Shown here: one piece after another, positions 47,108-61,689 of the stretch
Layout: every line of letters begins with the position of its first letter
Position numbering within the stretch: the stretch's first letter is position 1
NCBI GenBank assembly: GCA_032622095.1
Contig: CP136066.1
Coordinates: 91,967,319-92,031,318 of the forward strand
Reading direction: 5' to 3'
DNA length: 64,000 nt
Origin: Siphonodentalium dalli
Lineage: Eukaryota; Mollusca; Scaphopoda; Gadilida; Siphonodentaliidae
Made by a program: the position numbers and the translations under genes
The notes under the pieces: generated by a model
The model's database searches: none
Told to the model about the DNA's origin: nothing
Seen by the model: only the letters and a program-made list of their open reading frames with translations

Positions 47108-47532
47108 CGTGTTGTTCGTTTGATACTGTGGTACGGAGATCTCAAGCTCGATTTTATGTTGACACCGATTGTTTTCAAAGTTTTGCAATCAGATAACTAC
47201 GAGAGATGTTAATTTGTTGCTAGTAATGGTAAATAGATGAGCCATTATAATTTCGTTTCGGTTTTATGCAATAGCTCGGTGTGCAATGAGTCACACATAA
47301 GGTGACTCCCATTTGCATACATAAGATTTGATGGCTATTAAGGTGAATATACTGCTGAAGTTCATATTGGCAGTGTGAGCTCAACAAACAACCAAAGGCC
47401 GATTATGGAGTCTATTACCTGAAGGTGTCGTATATAATTACTGAGATGGAATCCCACTATAATTGGTATTATCAAATCGACCAAAGTATACATTTATCAC
47501 GCGGAGGGACGTTAGTGTCAGTAATACTAGCT

Positions 47533-47568
<36 letters not shown>

Positions 47569-48227
47569 GGGGGGGGGGGGCTTCTTTGGTCTAACCAATG
47601 TGTGGCCCTATTCAGTGCTGAGGTGAGTGAAATGATACATTTTCAATTAGCACAATACTATAATACATATGAATTCATATGTCTATATAACCAGCAGATC
47701 ATGCGACAAGACAGTGTCTACACGTATATCTGCTATGTAAGTTATGTGATATATATTGCGTCTGCATTTCCATATGGAGTGCAGACCTCACAGACCTACA
47801 TCACAGAGTGTATTAGTAAGTATGATAATATTATGTGATGCAGAACACTGCAGCTTACAGTCTGCCAACATCAACATCATGTACACAATTATTTGAGAGT
47901 AGTGACACAGCAAAGAAGAATAAAAGTAATTCATCAGGGTAAGGTACATTTGAGAGTTCAATTCGGACTGTCCTAAAAAGTACACATACCAGGTTGAAGT
48001 AGTAAATTAAAGGTTTCATCCATGATTATTATGCTTTTCGATGGTACTTTATTTTGGAATTGTTTGAATTCCAGTAAATAGTAGAACTTGTCAACAATCA
48101 TGTGGCAACTTATCTGTTTGTGAATTGTCGCATTCCACCTTCTGTTCTCGATTGGGAATATGGTTAGCTGTCCTAAGAGTACGAAATTCGACTTGTTTTC
48201 TACTTTCTAAGATTTCCAAATACTGTA
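47108..48227 (+). repeat. 1.1-kb tandem duplication, copy 1
   Basis: Begins 'cgtgttgttcgtttgatact' and ends '...ccaaatactgta' directly against copy 2. Contains (TA)n at about 47535-47564 and a 12-G run at 47569-47580. Starts about 470 bases past the gene 1 stop codon. Confidence 0.85.
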
Positions 48228-49456
<1,229 letters not shown>

Positions 49457-52400
49457 GAAAATGATATGTTGCTTGCACGTGCGTTATATCTTGCCTCTGC
49501 TTGGACTGTTTCTTCCATATCACAAGGAACTATAATTATATAGAGTTCTCCTTATTGTGTAGGAAACTCGTGTCAGTATAAACAGAAATATGGCTGCTAA
49601 TTAGTTGATTATCTTTGAGGTAAAATTCCCAGATCTGGAACAGAAAATAATAGCCTACGTAAATATGGCGATTATTGTTAGGTTTCGATAGCCAGGAAGG
49701 GTATGTTGGGTTCCCAAAGTAATAGAAGGGGTCTGGGTATGTTTACGCTGTTGTTTTATGTGCAGTAAATGGGGTAATTGTGAAAATGCTAATTTTTCCT
49801 TTAAAAATATAAAAAAGGGCGCATTTGTTGTCATCATCGGATGACGTTCTGATGGAAATGTGACCATTTGAAGTTCAAATAGACATAACCCATCGCCGGC
49901 GGGATATACAGTTAACACTCTCACCTATGAAAAATAATTAGTTGTTTGTAACCTCCAGGCACCACTGTGTCATATTTAATGAACACTACAACCGTTTGAG
50001 GAATGCACTATTAAACTATTGTCTTCACAATATTCACTCTCAATTGCCTGCCAAGTCTACACTCTTTACAATCAAGAAACTGGTCAACACATTGTAATGT
50101 TCCGGAGTTCAGTAATCGAGATTGCCCTCAGTTAATTAAACATATCATTTGTCTCGGCAACTTAAAGAGAAGTTGATCTGTTTCATTCAGAAGTATACTA
50201 CTTTTCCATATCGTTTGTAAGTCATATTTTAAATTTTCGTCAAATATTCCAGTAGTCAACTGTGTTGCGATGTCCAATGGAATTGTTCCTGAATCACCAT
50301 TTCTCTATGCGAACAAAATTTCCGGTGGATATATTTTGTATTCAACAACTCCTCAAGCTATGTTATGGGGAAAATATTAAATATATAATACTCATTCGAA
50401 GAGTGACATAATTAACAAATACCATTTTCCAGTCAAGTAAATGGTTTACTTAAGTTTCTTAAAATGTTCCGCAATCCGAAGCCATTGTAATGAAAACATT
50501 ACTATTACAGCGAAATTACCGATAGAAGTCCAATTAGTCCAAACTATTTATAAAAACTTTACGGTAAACAGTGGACGAGATCAAAGCATTTAAAAAATAT
50601 TCTGACAATCATATTCATACTACAAAATAGTTGAACCTACTAAACGTTTACCGATGTTTGTTGATATATCACTGTAACAGTTTTGTTTACATAACAATGG
50701 TTTCAAGGCGGCGTTTCGTTAATGGGGAACTATCAATAAAACATAAGAACAAAGTTGATCTATTCTCAATATTCTTCTTGGTGGTGATATTTTTACAGAA
50801 TTACATAATTTTTGAACATTGAACGAGAGCCGTGGTCCATTTGACTGACTTGCAGCCTAACTCAGTGATTGGATATAAAATAAAATAAATCGAAAAATGG
50901 CAACGATAACATCAATAAAATTATTCATTCTGGCCACTCTTCGGGGCGAACTAACTAACGCAAGTTGACGTTGACATTTAGAAGTATCGATATTGGTATT
51001 TGTGATCTATTAAACGGAGGCCGCCATTCAATCGACATAATTATCTCACATGCACAACTGTGACGTATTAAACCAACTTCCAGCAAATACGATAACAATC
51101 ATTTTAGACGTAAACAAGTGACGAGTTTACAATTTGTTTTGTTAATGGCGACTCCAAGTAACTTTACAATGTTTTCAATCAAGTTTGGACATTTCGAAAT
51201 GCTATCGGTACACTGAACTAAATAATCATATATTATATCACGGTGTTGTACTTGGGCAATATATCTTGGGTGCTGTTTGAAATTGGGATTTATATTTAAG
51301 AAATGATTCGGCTTTATATGCCTAGAACAATTGTCTGTTTATCCGCACATTTTTGTTAGAAAAATATTCTAAAACAACGATTCCATTTGGGAAGTAAATA
51401 ACATATTTTCGTTAATTTTCTCCAACGGCAATCCGGCGTGGAACCTTTACAACACTGCTGACATTGGAATATAATTAGTTTTTATTTTACTTAATAAATA
51501 TTTAACCAATGTTTGTGCTTGTATTTATTCTCCAAAATCAGTTGGATGCTCAAACGACGACGTTTCGTACCCTCTTACCTGTTTCATACCAGCACCACAT
51601 GCTTGGTCATCTCACGTATGGTTGTTTCGCATCGCATGCGTGGTCATTTCCCACAAATGTTGATTGGTCATGCAGTACGGGAAATGTGAACAAAATATTT
51701 TTATTTCATATCTTCAGAACATATTTATGATTTAATGTGACGACAAACCGTGGATAAAACAGATTGTGGTGTCACAGTTAAGCTATTTCCACACCAATAA
51801 TCATTGTATACTCAATGATGCGAATCGTTCAAATGATACTGGTACGAAACGTCAAGAACGCTGGAACGAAAGTTCTATATGTGAAACTTCATTGCCACAA
51901 AATATGCAGCACCCTATCCATTCCATAGTACATGTACAGTTTTAAGAAAACGAGTAAAAAATAAAAATCGAAAATCGTTCCACCTGCCAAATGTAAGGGG
52001 ACATAAACGTCGATCTTCCCACCAAAGGTTTAACCCTTCGTGAGTTCTTACGTCGGTGACTCGGCCACGTACAACTCTATCGAGAAATGTGAGCATCAAG
52101 TAACTAAGACGTTGTTAAGATTTGTCCAATAAGACTGGAGTAAAATTAGTGATAAAAAGTATTTAATTTTATAAACATTAACTATGTGCAGATGTTATTA
52201 GGATCTGGAAATCTTTGATGGATATTCATTAACACACAAGCATGCTCTGTCAATGCGTGACTATCAAGGTCCAAACACAACTTTTAAACTCGGGATTGTC
52301 TGTAACACATGACCGACCACCCGACAATAATCTTCTCCATGCACAACCTTCATCATCCTTAGCCATTGTATCGCATTCCTCAAAGAAACACAACTCAATC

Positions 52401-52882
52401 CCAAGTGAATTGAACGCTACATTGGCCAGCACTAAACATAACATTACTGTACACAATATGTATTCGTCACAAAATTACTAATGCATTAATTCCAAAAACA
52501 AATCCCAAGGCATAGTCAACAAGAACATAGCATGAGATATGATATGGAGGGAATATTGGGAATTGTGTTCGGTCAAAGTTGTGAAGTTGGCTGTGTGGTT
52601 GTTAAGGTATAGACGCACGTTTTGCAATGTGTTTTATCTGGGATATATCCCGATCTATCTCGAATTTCACATAATTATCACGGCCTTCATCCGATAAAGA
52701 ATTTAAAATAACACCTACATATATTCATTTATAATTTCTATTGAACAATTTCCTCAAAACAAAAAAGGACGTTTGGTAACTTTGATATGTGATAGCCTCC
52801 AAAAATATAAATCGTATAAACTTGTTGGAGCAGTACATATGTATACGTTTTATTGCATTTTCGACGCGTCATATAAAGACCA
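49457..52882. other. Intergenic, no gene or defined repeat seen
   Basis: AT-rich DNA with only short frames, none showing domains, signal peptides or splice borders that could be supported. Two ORFs at 52242-52481 and 52250-52456 overlap on opposite strands without features. Confidence 0.5.
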
Positions 52883-53462
52883 GGGGCCTGTTTCATGAAG
52901 GCAACTTATGACATAGTTGGGACTTAAGATGGTCATAAGTTCAAACTTCAGTCATAAGTGCGTTTCACGAACAAGGTCTTAACTTAAGATGGTCTTAACT
53001 TTGGTCTTAACTTTACGACTGCTGTGAGGTGTCATAAGATAATCTTAAAGTTAAGACCTACGTTGTGATCCGCAGTTGGTCCGAAATGTGGATGGGATCT
53101 AGTTCATGTATATATTATTATAAACACATTTAACTGAATAACATCTTGCTATAGCACGGAGGGGTGTTTCAGAAATGGTAGTAATTAATAACCAACTGGT
53201 AAGCTATAGCAGTGACGTGGCCAGTGGTTGCAAGATTGGCGGGGTGTCCGCTACTAACTGTAAACCGCCAAGACCGGACTATGTATACATTTCTAATTGC
53301 TGTAACAAATAGAATATATTTCCATAGAGTTGGACATCATTTGCGATTCAAATCACCCAATCGCAATGATCATGTTGAGACAATTAGTCCGAACATTTTC
53401 ACATCGAGGATAATAGTGAATGATTTATACTCAGTGTTTTTTTTATAAATGCTTATGTCAGC

Positions 53463-53463
<1 letters not shown>

Positions 53464-53496
<33 letters not shown>
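53464..53496. repeat. (TTA)n microsatellite
   Basis: About eleven uninterrupted ATT/TTA units. Confidence 0.9.
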
Positions 53497-53795
53497 TACT
53501 TGCCTTTCTATATTATTATGTTATAATTTGATTGTAAAATATATTGTATATGTACCCCGTATATATATCGGCAAGATAATAATACATAATATGTGTTATT
53601 TTATTATTATTATGTATATTATCATAACCCACCCACGCGAATCTCAGATCTTATACACTTATTACATCTGCATCACAAGTTTATTAACTATGAAATAAAA
53701 ATATATATAGCATGTATATATATAGTATACGGACTGCGCGGGCACACCGGGATCCGCGAAAGAACATATCACTGTGAACCGGCCCACAGACCACT

Positions 53796-53852
53796 GGGGG
53801 AATTACTAAAATACCAATATAGAGTCTATATTGGTATTTTAGTAATTTCCCC
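53796..53852. repeat. Near-perfect hairpin
   Basis: 'gggggaattactaaaatacc' plus 'aatata' is mirrored after a 4-6 base loop; an outer weaker layer pairs 'gtgaaccggcc' with 'ggccgtctgttcac'. Confidence 0.85.
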
Positions 53853-54856
53853 CAGGGGCCTCTGAACCGGCCGTCTGTTCACGGTTTGTTAATTATAAAC
53901 GCTCTTTATTAGAAGTAGTTGCTTTGGTTTTTATTAAAACATATATGCAAAATGTCGTTCAACATAACGTACTTTCGAAGTTCATATGCAGTTTGTTAAC
54001 TATAACAGGCGTTTAGCATATTTGTCAACATAACCAGAGCAAATGGCATTAACATCATTTATATATGGCTTCTACAAGTATGTCTCAGATTGGAAATAAG
54101 TCTATTTGGAGCACGATATGAAGTCCTGTTCACATTATAGCAATATAAATAAAGAGCGTTTCGTGTTGGTATTCCATGAATGTTGGCAATAAATAAAGAG
54201 CGTCTAGCTCACTGCTTCCACCGTGGTGTATTTTATGTGTATGTCGCCGTGGCGACATATTCATTTTCCTGGTATTATAGATGCTTCAAAGACGTATAAT
54301 GTAATAGAACCTAATATCTGCATTGAAAGGGGCGAACATATGTCTCGCGTCGCCTTAATGGCTTGTTATATGGGTGAAGGTTCACATTCTGAGTTACGAT
54401 GTATAAGTCCCTTTAATAACTGAAATAATATATTTGAGCTCGTTACGTTTGTTTAAAATCGGCACTGGAAGCATTCAGCTATGTGTGGAGTCTGACGCGA
54501 ACACACAGTTAGAAAGCGCGCTCGTGCAGTTAAGTATGCACCAGTCATTATACTGATTATCGCCCTTGGATTACAATATCATAATTATTCTTAGACACGC
54601 CCAAGTATCTGGCATCAGACACTGTACTTGGGCATATAACATACACAGAACCAACATTTTCTGCGCATAGCTGTAATAAATTGTCGAGAGCCAGTCTAAA
54701 AGCGCGCGAACTTAAAATACTACTTAAGTAGGACTTAATCTTGTTTTGTGAAACGCGTTCTTGAAACGGAAAAGTTACATCATAAGATCCACCTTAGATC
54801 TTAGATTAAGTCCATCTTAAGATAGTCTTATGACATTGCTTCATGAAACAGGCCCC

Positions 54857-55605
54857 AGCTACTGTTCAAAGTACCATGCAGTTGTTTAAACATAACACCA
54901 TGTCATGAATGTATCAATTGAGCGTTATGCTCTATATTTGTTATACCACTAATACAATTGCGGCTAGTGTTTTGGCTAGTCACCGATTTCGCCTAGCACA
55001 TTCGCATACGGTATGCTGACTTAATTGACTTATCCATATATGTGATGCTGGTTTGTACAGGAGATATTTCTGAGATTCAAAGACACATATCTTCGATTAT
55101 CATGATTCCCATTTTGCTTATTACGCCCCTCGGGTGTATTCTGGTGTAGAAATGTTTGTATCGCATGGGTGCATGGACGTTTTATTTATGGAAACGGGAA
55201 TTTTTGGCACAGACTAAACGTTGTAGTACGACGCCGATGTCGACAAATTGCAGTAGGTCCCCTATTTGCGGAGGTCCATTTGAGGAAATGTCGAATTCGC
55301 GGAGATCACTTAAAAAGGTCGAAATATGTTGATTTTAATGAGGGAACGGGTGCGTCTATCTCAATTGATACGTACTTTAAAGAGGTTAGTCGGATACAGC
55401 CAATTCAGCCACCGGTTCGTTAATTAGGTGCTGATCGGTGTGACAATTTGCAGTAGGTCTCTATTTGCGGAGTTCCATTTGCGGAGGTCCCCGAATTCGC
55501 GGAGTTCCTCTAAAATGGTCGAAATATTGTTATTTTAATGAGTGAACGGGTGCGTATATGTCATTTGATACGTATTTTAAACAAATAACGACACGATTAT
55601 CATAA
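54857..55605. other. Intergenic with a direct repeat
   Basis: A block with 'gacaaattgcagtaggtcc', 'tttgcggaggtcc', 'gaattcgcggag' and 'gaacgggtgcgt' occurs at about 55.24-55.39 kb and again, diverged, at about 55.44-55.58 kb. No gene. Confidence 0.55.
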
Positions 55606-57894
55606 TAACGAACCAAAGCCGGAAGGTTTGGGTCGGTTTTAGACTATATCTGATTTAGTGACGTCACCAATTATTGTCTAATACGAGCTGCTGTTTTGAA
55701 TTTGTGCGAGCACTTTTGTCGTAGAGTAGATCGGTGGGCTTAAAGCATTAATGTCGTAATAGGAAAATCTTGTTACTCTGTCTTTCGATTACTGGAATGC
55801 AAATGAGAATTATGAATATTAATTACAATTTAAGTTCATTCGTAGCGGTGGTAATGGGTAGTTTACCATTCATTGAGAAGATAAGACAAAATAAATAACG
55901 ACACAATAGTAACTACGGTCTACACACTGCGGGGCGAGTGAAAAGTGATCGAAATTCGTGATGTGAGATATATTGAGGTTGAGATCACAAATTTACCGAT
56001 CTTCTGTGCTAAGGTGGGCCTTTAATGTACATCACTTGGTACTCTACGGCATGGTTGGGGCGATTACATGCCAATGTAATCGATTACGATTACAATTACT
56101 TTTGATTTACATGATTACGATTACGATTACTGATTACATTTTTCCCAATGTAATCAATTACGATTACAATTACTTTAGTAAATGTAATCGATTACTTTTT
56201 GAGTACATCTGATTACAATTGTTAGTTTCCAACTATTTTGATCGCATAGGAATAAATAATGAAATAATTCAAATTAACATATCAAATTTGATTGAATAAA
56301 GACATCACTGCATAACATGGAAACAAGAAACGACTGAAACAATAGAAAGATGCAAGCAATAAACATATAAACCTTTTTACATTTACATGTATTGGAAAGT
56401 TTTCATTATGAAGTTATGCACCAACTTATTGGGAATACATTATGGTTTATGTGTATTTATTTATGTAAATATATTTTAATATATTTTTAATTTTCTTACA
56501 TGCATTCAAACTAACGCATAATATTTATGAAAATATCACCAGAAACAATTATAAATCATTTGCATGTTCTGTTAGATTCAATACCCAACACAATGAAGAT
56601 AACATTAAGATTTATTTGATGATCATCCGTTGTTAATCCTGATTAGGATGAAATGAGGCTTAACTCCATGAGTGCAGTAAATGACAAACCAGCTAATTAG
56701 GTCTACCGATGTACACCACACCTGCTTTGTTCAGTTAATTAGCCATATTGCACCATTGTGACTCTGCAGCCATTGTCTGTAGCAGTCCCAATTCAATTTA
56801 ATCATAATTGAAGTTGGCTAGCCTATTTATTCATATTTGAACATTTCATTTTCTGTATCACAAGTTTATTGCCATTCCTGCTGTATTCAACAATTGTTGT
56901 TATATGTGTCCACTACCAGAATGTACATACACCCTGTACCACTAACATAACACATGACATAATTGTACTAACTTTCTAATATGTTGTTTGTATCTTTGCA
57001 CACTCCACAGTATGAGACTATGAGTATCCAATAGCCATCCATATGGATACTTTAGTAAAAGTAATCAAAAAGTAATCAAAATGTAATCATGATTACAGGT
57101 ACATTTGAAAATAATCGATTACGATTACTTGTAATCAAGAAATGTCATGATTACTGATTGCAGACGATTACTCGAAATTTTGTAATCGATTACTTTGATT
57201 ACGATTACTGATTACGATTACCCCAACCCTGCTCTACGGTCCTGTGCCAAACGAAATAACATATATTTAATATGGAATTAATTGTTATCATAAGACTATT
57301 TAGTACATACATGCATGTGGTAATCCATAAATATCATACTATTTTCTGGAATCGAAGGGAAACACATTATTTTAAACAAAGCAGAAGATACTTTCATGCC
57401 GGTTGAGGCGAACTCGGACAATGAGGAAAGTTACACGATGACGTTGTTCGTCGACTTTCGTTGAAATTGACACGGTGACATCTTCTGATCGAAATGAACA
57501 GCTATGAAATGGACATGATTCTCCACATGGTACCTCTGCCCCAGCGCTCACCCAGCGTCAAGAACTATATTGTTTAAATTCAGTAACAATGTTCCCGTTC
57601 CCCGCTCGACAAGGTATAACTATTTTCACTTTGATGTTGGTAGTTTATACCATGTATAATCTAGCTGACAATCAAGACTATCCGGAAATACGATTGGCCT
57701 AATTTATACTGGAAATTACGATTGGATGTCCATTCTTTCGACGAACCGTTGTGTATGGTGTGTAATATCTGATAATAACACCAGGAAATCTTATTTGATG
57801 GGAATACCAGGGAATCTATAAACTGATTATTATTAAAAATATATATTAAAAGCCACAGCTACCCTCATGTGAGTGGTTTAGCTTTGGTTCGTTA
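55606..57894. mobile_element. TIR element with AACGAACCAAAG ends, copy 2, interrupted
   Basis: Left end TAACGAACCAAAGCC, right end CTTTGGTTCGTTA. Matches copy 1 (817-1706) on both sides of an inserted hAT element at 56050-57231; the removed-insertion length is about 1.1 kb. No transposase frame. Confidence 0.7.
56050..57231. mobile_element. hAT-type non-autonomous element with TAATCG repeats, copy 2
   Basis: Left end CATGGTTGGGG (one change from copy 1), right end CCCCAACCCTG, with a perfect 8-bp duplication CTCTACGG at 56042-56049 and 57232-57239. Body is close to copy 1 in reverse orientation, with GATTAC/TAATCG arrays at both ends. Confidence 0.9.
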
Positions 57895-57942
57895 ATTGCG
57901 CTAGCGTATGGTCATATTAGTGGTTTGTTCTATCAATTATAT

Positions 57943-58607
57943 GATCATCATGATCATCATAATCATCATAATACTGAACAAGTCTTGCGACTTTTCGTCC
58001 CAATAACATTATTTGCAATGTTTGTTTACTTCGATATTTTCTTGTGAGTCACTTGAACATATTACTTGCCGTCGAACTCGTAGTTTATATAATAGAAGAA
58101 TGAGTCTATGTATATTTTGAATTGATCGAGTGTTGGAGCCTCAACAGCGAAGTCTGGCAAAGAGTTCCAGATATTTACCACCCTCTGAGTGAAGAAATAT
58201 TTTCCTATGTCCTTGTTAACAGTGCGCATCTGTAGCTTTTTATTATGTTCGCTTGTTCTTCCTGATGAATTTCTTTCTAATATGGCACAGGCATTGATAT
58301 TGTAATGACCATTCAACAATTTATATACCTCGATTAGATCTCCTCTAAATCTTCGATATTTTAAAGACATCAGATTGAGTCTTATCATTCGGTCTCGGTA
58401 GGATAGAGTTTTGATTTGACGAACTAGTTTCGTTGCTTTTCTTTGTATTTTCTCTGACACAATGCTTTGACATTTGTGATGTAGGCTCCATGCAGAATTA
58501 CAGTATTCGATGATAGGTCTGACCATGCTTATGTAGAGCGATCGGAAAGTGTCGGTATCCAAGTTCGTGAAAGTTCTATCGACTATGCCGATGATTTGAG
58601 AAGCTTT
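57943..58607 (-). mobile_element. 5'-truncated LINE with reverse transcriptase C-terminus
   Basis: On the - strand, the end of a non-LTR reverse transcriptase ORF2: GIVDRTF, DTDTFRSLYISMVRPIIEYC, KIQRKATKLV, RFRGDLIEVYKLLNG and an end with FFTQRVVNIWNSLPD, stopping at 58062. The 3' side finishes in an ATC/ATT-type simple repeat (about 57943-57975) that may be its tail. Sequence differs from the LINE at 24.9 kb, so a separate family. Confidence 0.85.
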
Positions 58608-59472
58608 ATTGTTTTAGGATATTGTAGGAAGGCTAATCTGGCCGTGTCAAATTGAGCTATAGCGATGAGATATCTCACAGGACAACACATTTCGGGTTTT
58701 CGCGGGGTGTGTATTCGCTAGATTGATAGTTGTAGTATGTAAATATTATAACCGCGTAAATTGCTTTCGATGTTTAGATATGAACAATGGCTGGGCCACT
58801 CTTGAAGATTTTATGGCGGGAACACAATGCCTCCGATTTGTTTTCCGCATTTAGAGGCTTTCTGTTGTGGTGAATGAGAAACCTGCAGTAATAAGCCGTA
58901 GTTTTTTGTAATAATTTGAAGGATTAGTTGTTTTAACTGAATTCTGAGGCGGTGCATTCATGTAACCAATATTGTTATAAATTATATTTATGCCTAATAA
59001 TATGATCTTGAGCGCGTTACCATTTCTGATTATGGTTTTCTTGTTACCATTTTGCCAGTGTTCAAATATAACGTTCGTAGAGGTGCGGTTTCGTGCGACA
59101 CCTTTTTAATAAAACACGGGACATTTGCTCCATAGTTATGACTTAACTCTCACTGTGACATAATTGATCTGCTTGATGACGTGCAGAAATAAAATAAAAA
59201 ATACTTTCTAATGCACTCCATTTTGATTTGAAATTCGGTACCGTAGAAATATGCACACCGGGAACGGGACATATAACCAAGGCTACGTGAGACCCAACCT
59301 CATTCTTGTAAACGATTAGCGTGTGGAGACGCCTGACTCATTAATCAATGGAACAAATGCGCACGCGATGCAGTTCTGTATCGAGCATGCGATCAAGACG
59401 ATAGGAGTGGTGTCTTACTGACCTCCCCAGTAAGTTTCTCTATTGATAAATGGCACACGTCTGTGAAATTTA
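58608..59472. other. Region upstream of iGluR gene 2
   Basis: Promoter and 5' UTR should lie here, but no confident TATA box, initiator or other element could be picked out. No repeat with clear ends. Confidence 0.4.
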
Positions 59473-59560
59473 ATGATGGTGATTATTGCTAATGGACTTC
59501 ATATTTTACTGGTGCTCTGGTCTGTGTGCGTATATGGACAGATATCTATATTACGAATTG
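59473..59560 (+). CDS. iGluR gene 2, exon 1: signal peptide and first strand
   Basis: The ATG at 59473 (a second Met follows) opens MMVIIANGLHILLVLWSVCV, a typical hydrophobic signal peptide, then YGQISILRIG and a consensus donor GTAAGT at 59561. Cleavage would lie near the V-Y-G-Q segment. The end ISILRIG is the first beta strand of iGluR amino-terminal domains ('x-x-L-x-I-G-A-I-F'). It breaks one base into a Gly codon that the exon at 63576 completes. Either of the first two Met codons could start. The open frame runs past the donor but becomes His-rich, simple-repeat intron. Confidence 0.8.
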
Positions 59561-59788
59561 GTAAGTACTGTATGATTCATACATATTACAATCATCATCA
59601 TCATCAGCATCATCATTATCTTGGAACAAGTCATTTGACAATGTACCCAGGTACAATCATACTGTAATAATTTTGAACTGTTTGATAAACGCCCCATAAT
59701 TGGGGACGCTATGGACATACGTCACAGACGGCCGGGATTGGAGGTGTGTCTCACCCATAAGTTGAGAATAGTTTCAACAGTTGGTACA

Positions 59789-59967
59789 TCACATTATAAT
59801 TGGACATTTCTAACCATAAGGAGGTGTTACGTTGGAATTTTCCAACATTTGAGGTACCGTTGGGAAGATGCTTTATCTGACTTAGACATTTTGTTTTTCA
59901 TTTGTTTAACGTCCGTAAACTTGTTCAAGATACACACAAGTATTATTTGTTACATGAATGCCCCATA
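59789..59967 (+). repeat. Direct duplication in intron 1 of gene 2, copy 1
   Basis: Contains 'ttggacatttctaaccataa', 'gaggtgttacgttggaat' and 'aacgtccgtaaacttgttca'. Copy 2 at 60240-60404 lacks about 15-20 internal bases after 'gaggtacc'. Confidence 0.8.
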
Positions 59968-60239
59968 TAGAAACAAAAACAATATTACTCTTTAATTTGA
60001 TTTATCCCATGCAATATATATTGGGAACAACTCCGGTTATACGCACAGGTCTGACGCCGACTGTTTTGTTCTACTCGTTCGAATTGATATGTCTTCAAAC
60101 TGATTTGAAGAGTCGGATTGTATTCAGATTTGCGGCTCAAAAAGACTATCAACGGTATGTAGTATATGTTATACATAATTAGAAGCGAAATTGTTTTCTG
60201 ACCCACATCCATGTGACACTTATTAATTTTATATAATTC

Positions 60240-60404
60240 TACATCACATTATAGTTGGACATTTCTAACCATAAAGAGGTGTTACGTTGGAATGTTCCAA
60301 CATTTGAGGTACCTGACTTGGACATTTTGTTTTTCATTTGTTTAACGTCCGTAAACTTGTTCAATATACACACACGTATTATTTGTTACATGAATGCCCC
60401 ATTG
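60240..60404 (+). repeat. Direct duplication in intron 1 of gene 2, copy 2
   Basis: More than 90 percent identical by eye to 59789-59967, ending at 'acatgaatgccccat'. Confidence 0.8.
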
Positions 60405-60674
60405 TAACATTCGTTTGTTCTCATATTTCGAGAGGATAAATCTGTCCAGTTTTAATATAACATAATTTGGCGATAACCAGAGAAGATATATACATATATC
60501 ATGGCGACAGGAAGGAAACATTCCGAAAAATGTAAAGTACACCTATATAATGGAGATGACTATATAATACATATGGTAGATATTTGGCACAGGTCTAACA
60601 CAGAGACCTTGAATATGAATATAGTGTCCTGAATGCGACGTCGGAATACAGCGGCCATTTGAGCTTCCTGTTTT

Positions 60675-60790
60675 GGTGTCGTTTTAGTGGCCGTGTGGTA
60701 TTGAGGTCGGATTTTGAGTCGCAATGCGCAATCGCCGTCACGGGCAGGGGTTCGAATCCCACCCAATCCCAAAAAAGGGTGTCTCAAAAC
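60675..60790 (+). repeat. tRNA-derived SINE or tRNA-like pseudogene
   Basis: A B-box GGGTTCGAATCCC (60748-60760) lies about 60 bases downstream of an A-box-like 'tagtggccgtgtggtatt'. The order and spacing resemble a long-variable-arm tRNA (Leu or Ser type). Acceptor stem pairing is poor, and the sequence runs on without a CCA or T-run, favouring a SINE head. Confidence 0.5.
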
Positions 60791-61689
60791 CCATGCAGAA
60801 AAGTTTTGATTAATGTCGTGCCTCACCAAACCAATCCCTTATCTGGACGGTGCCAGTTTGGAAAACTTCAACAACACCATTGCGTTTATCGTATAACGGA
60901 TATACCTATACAGACATTTGTTGGAAATCGGGGGAAATGTTTTAGCAATATGTCTGCCTAACCAAGCCCAATCCCTGACCGTGCCGGCACTTTGAACAGC
61001 ATTAAATTTATCGTACATCACATATAAATAGGTTTGGTGGAAATTCGGTAAAACGTATTAAATATTTTGGCGCACCTACACCAACCCCCATCAATGACCT
61101 GTGACGCAAGTCTTTCTATCATTAACCCTTTGAACCCTGGCTCCCCACAACGATCGACACCCTGACCCTGGGCTCCCAGTGGTATTTTTTATATTGTGGA
61201 CAGTGTTTAGATGTATGGTGTTGTTTATGTTCAAGTGGTGTCACATTTCTGAAACTTTAGATGTATGATCCCCATGGACCACTGATTATTTTACGATCTG
61301 GTTACATTGCCAGGTGGTCACTCCCTGGTAACGGTTGCTAGGCATCTACCCGATATTGAAAGTAAAATACAATTATAGCTTTTACGGTCGTAATATCAAA
61401 CAGCTCACTATGAATTCCATGATTATCTCTCCATATAAATTTGACTGTTTAAAAGGAAGGTATTGGTAAGTGTTCAAGTTTTTCGAGGTTGTGAAATTTG
61501 AACTCTAAAATATCCTTAAAACGAATCTGTTTTATATCTGGCTTTTGAAGTATCCGAGATATCTCGTTAGTCTATCTAGCCTGCCGATACATTTGGGATA
61601 CACAGAAAAAACGAATGCGAAAATTTCGATGAAATTGTAACGTAGGTTCCGGGCCCTGGCACCGCTTTGGCAACTTCCAACACCATTAG

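Larger units (their letters stand above)
52883..54856. mobile_element. 2-kb TIR element with GGGGCCTGTTTCATGAA ends
   Basis: The left end GGGGCCTGTTTCATGAAG is mirrored by CTTCATGAAACAGGCCCC at the right. Inverted similarity extends about 140-170 bases with 'cttaagatgg' and 'gtcataag' words. The interior has (TTA)n (53464-53496), a 26-bp-stem hairpin (53796-53852) and no transposase. It could alternatively be two small elements of one family in opposite orientation. Confidence 0.65.

Noticed and set aside
60675..60790. Functional tRNA gene
   Set aside because: B box is good, but acceptor stem pairing and terminator are not; SINE or pseudogene is more likely.
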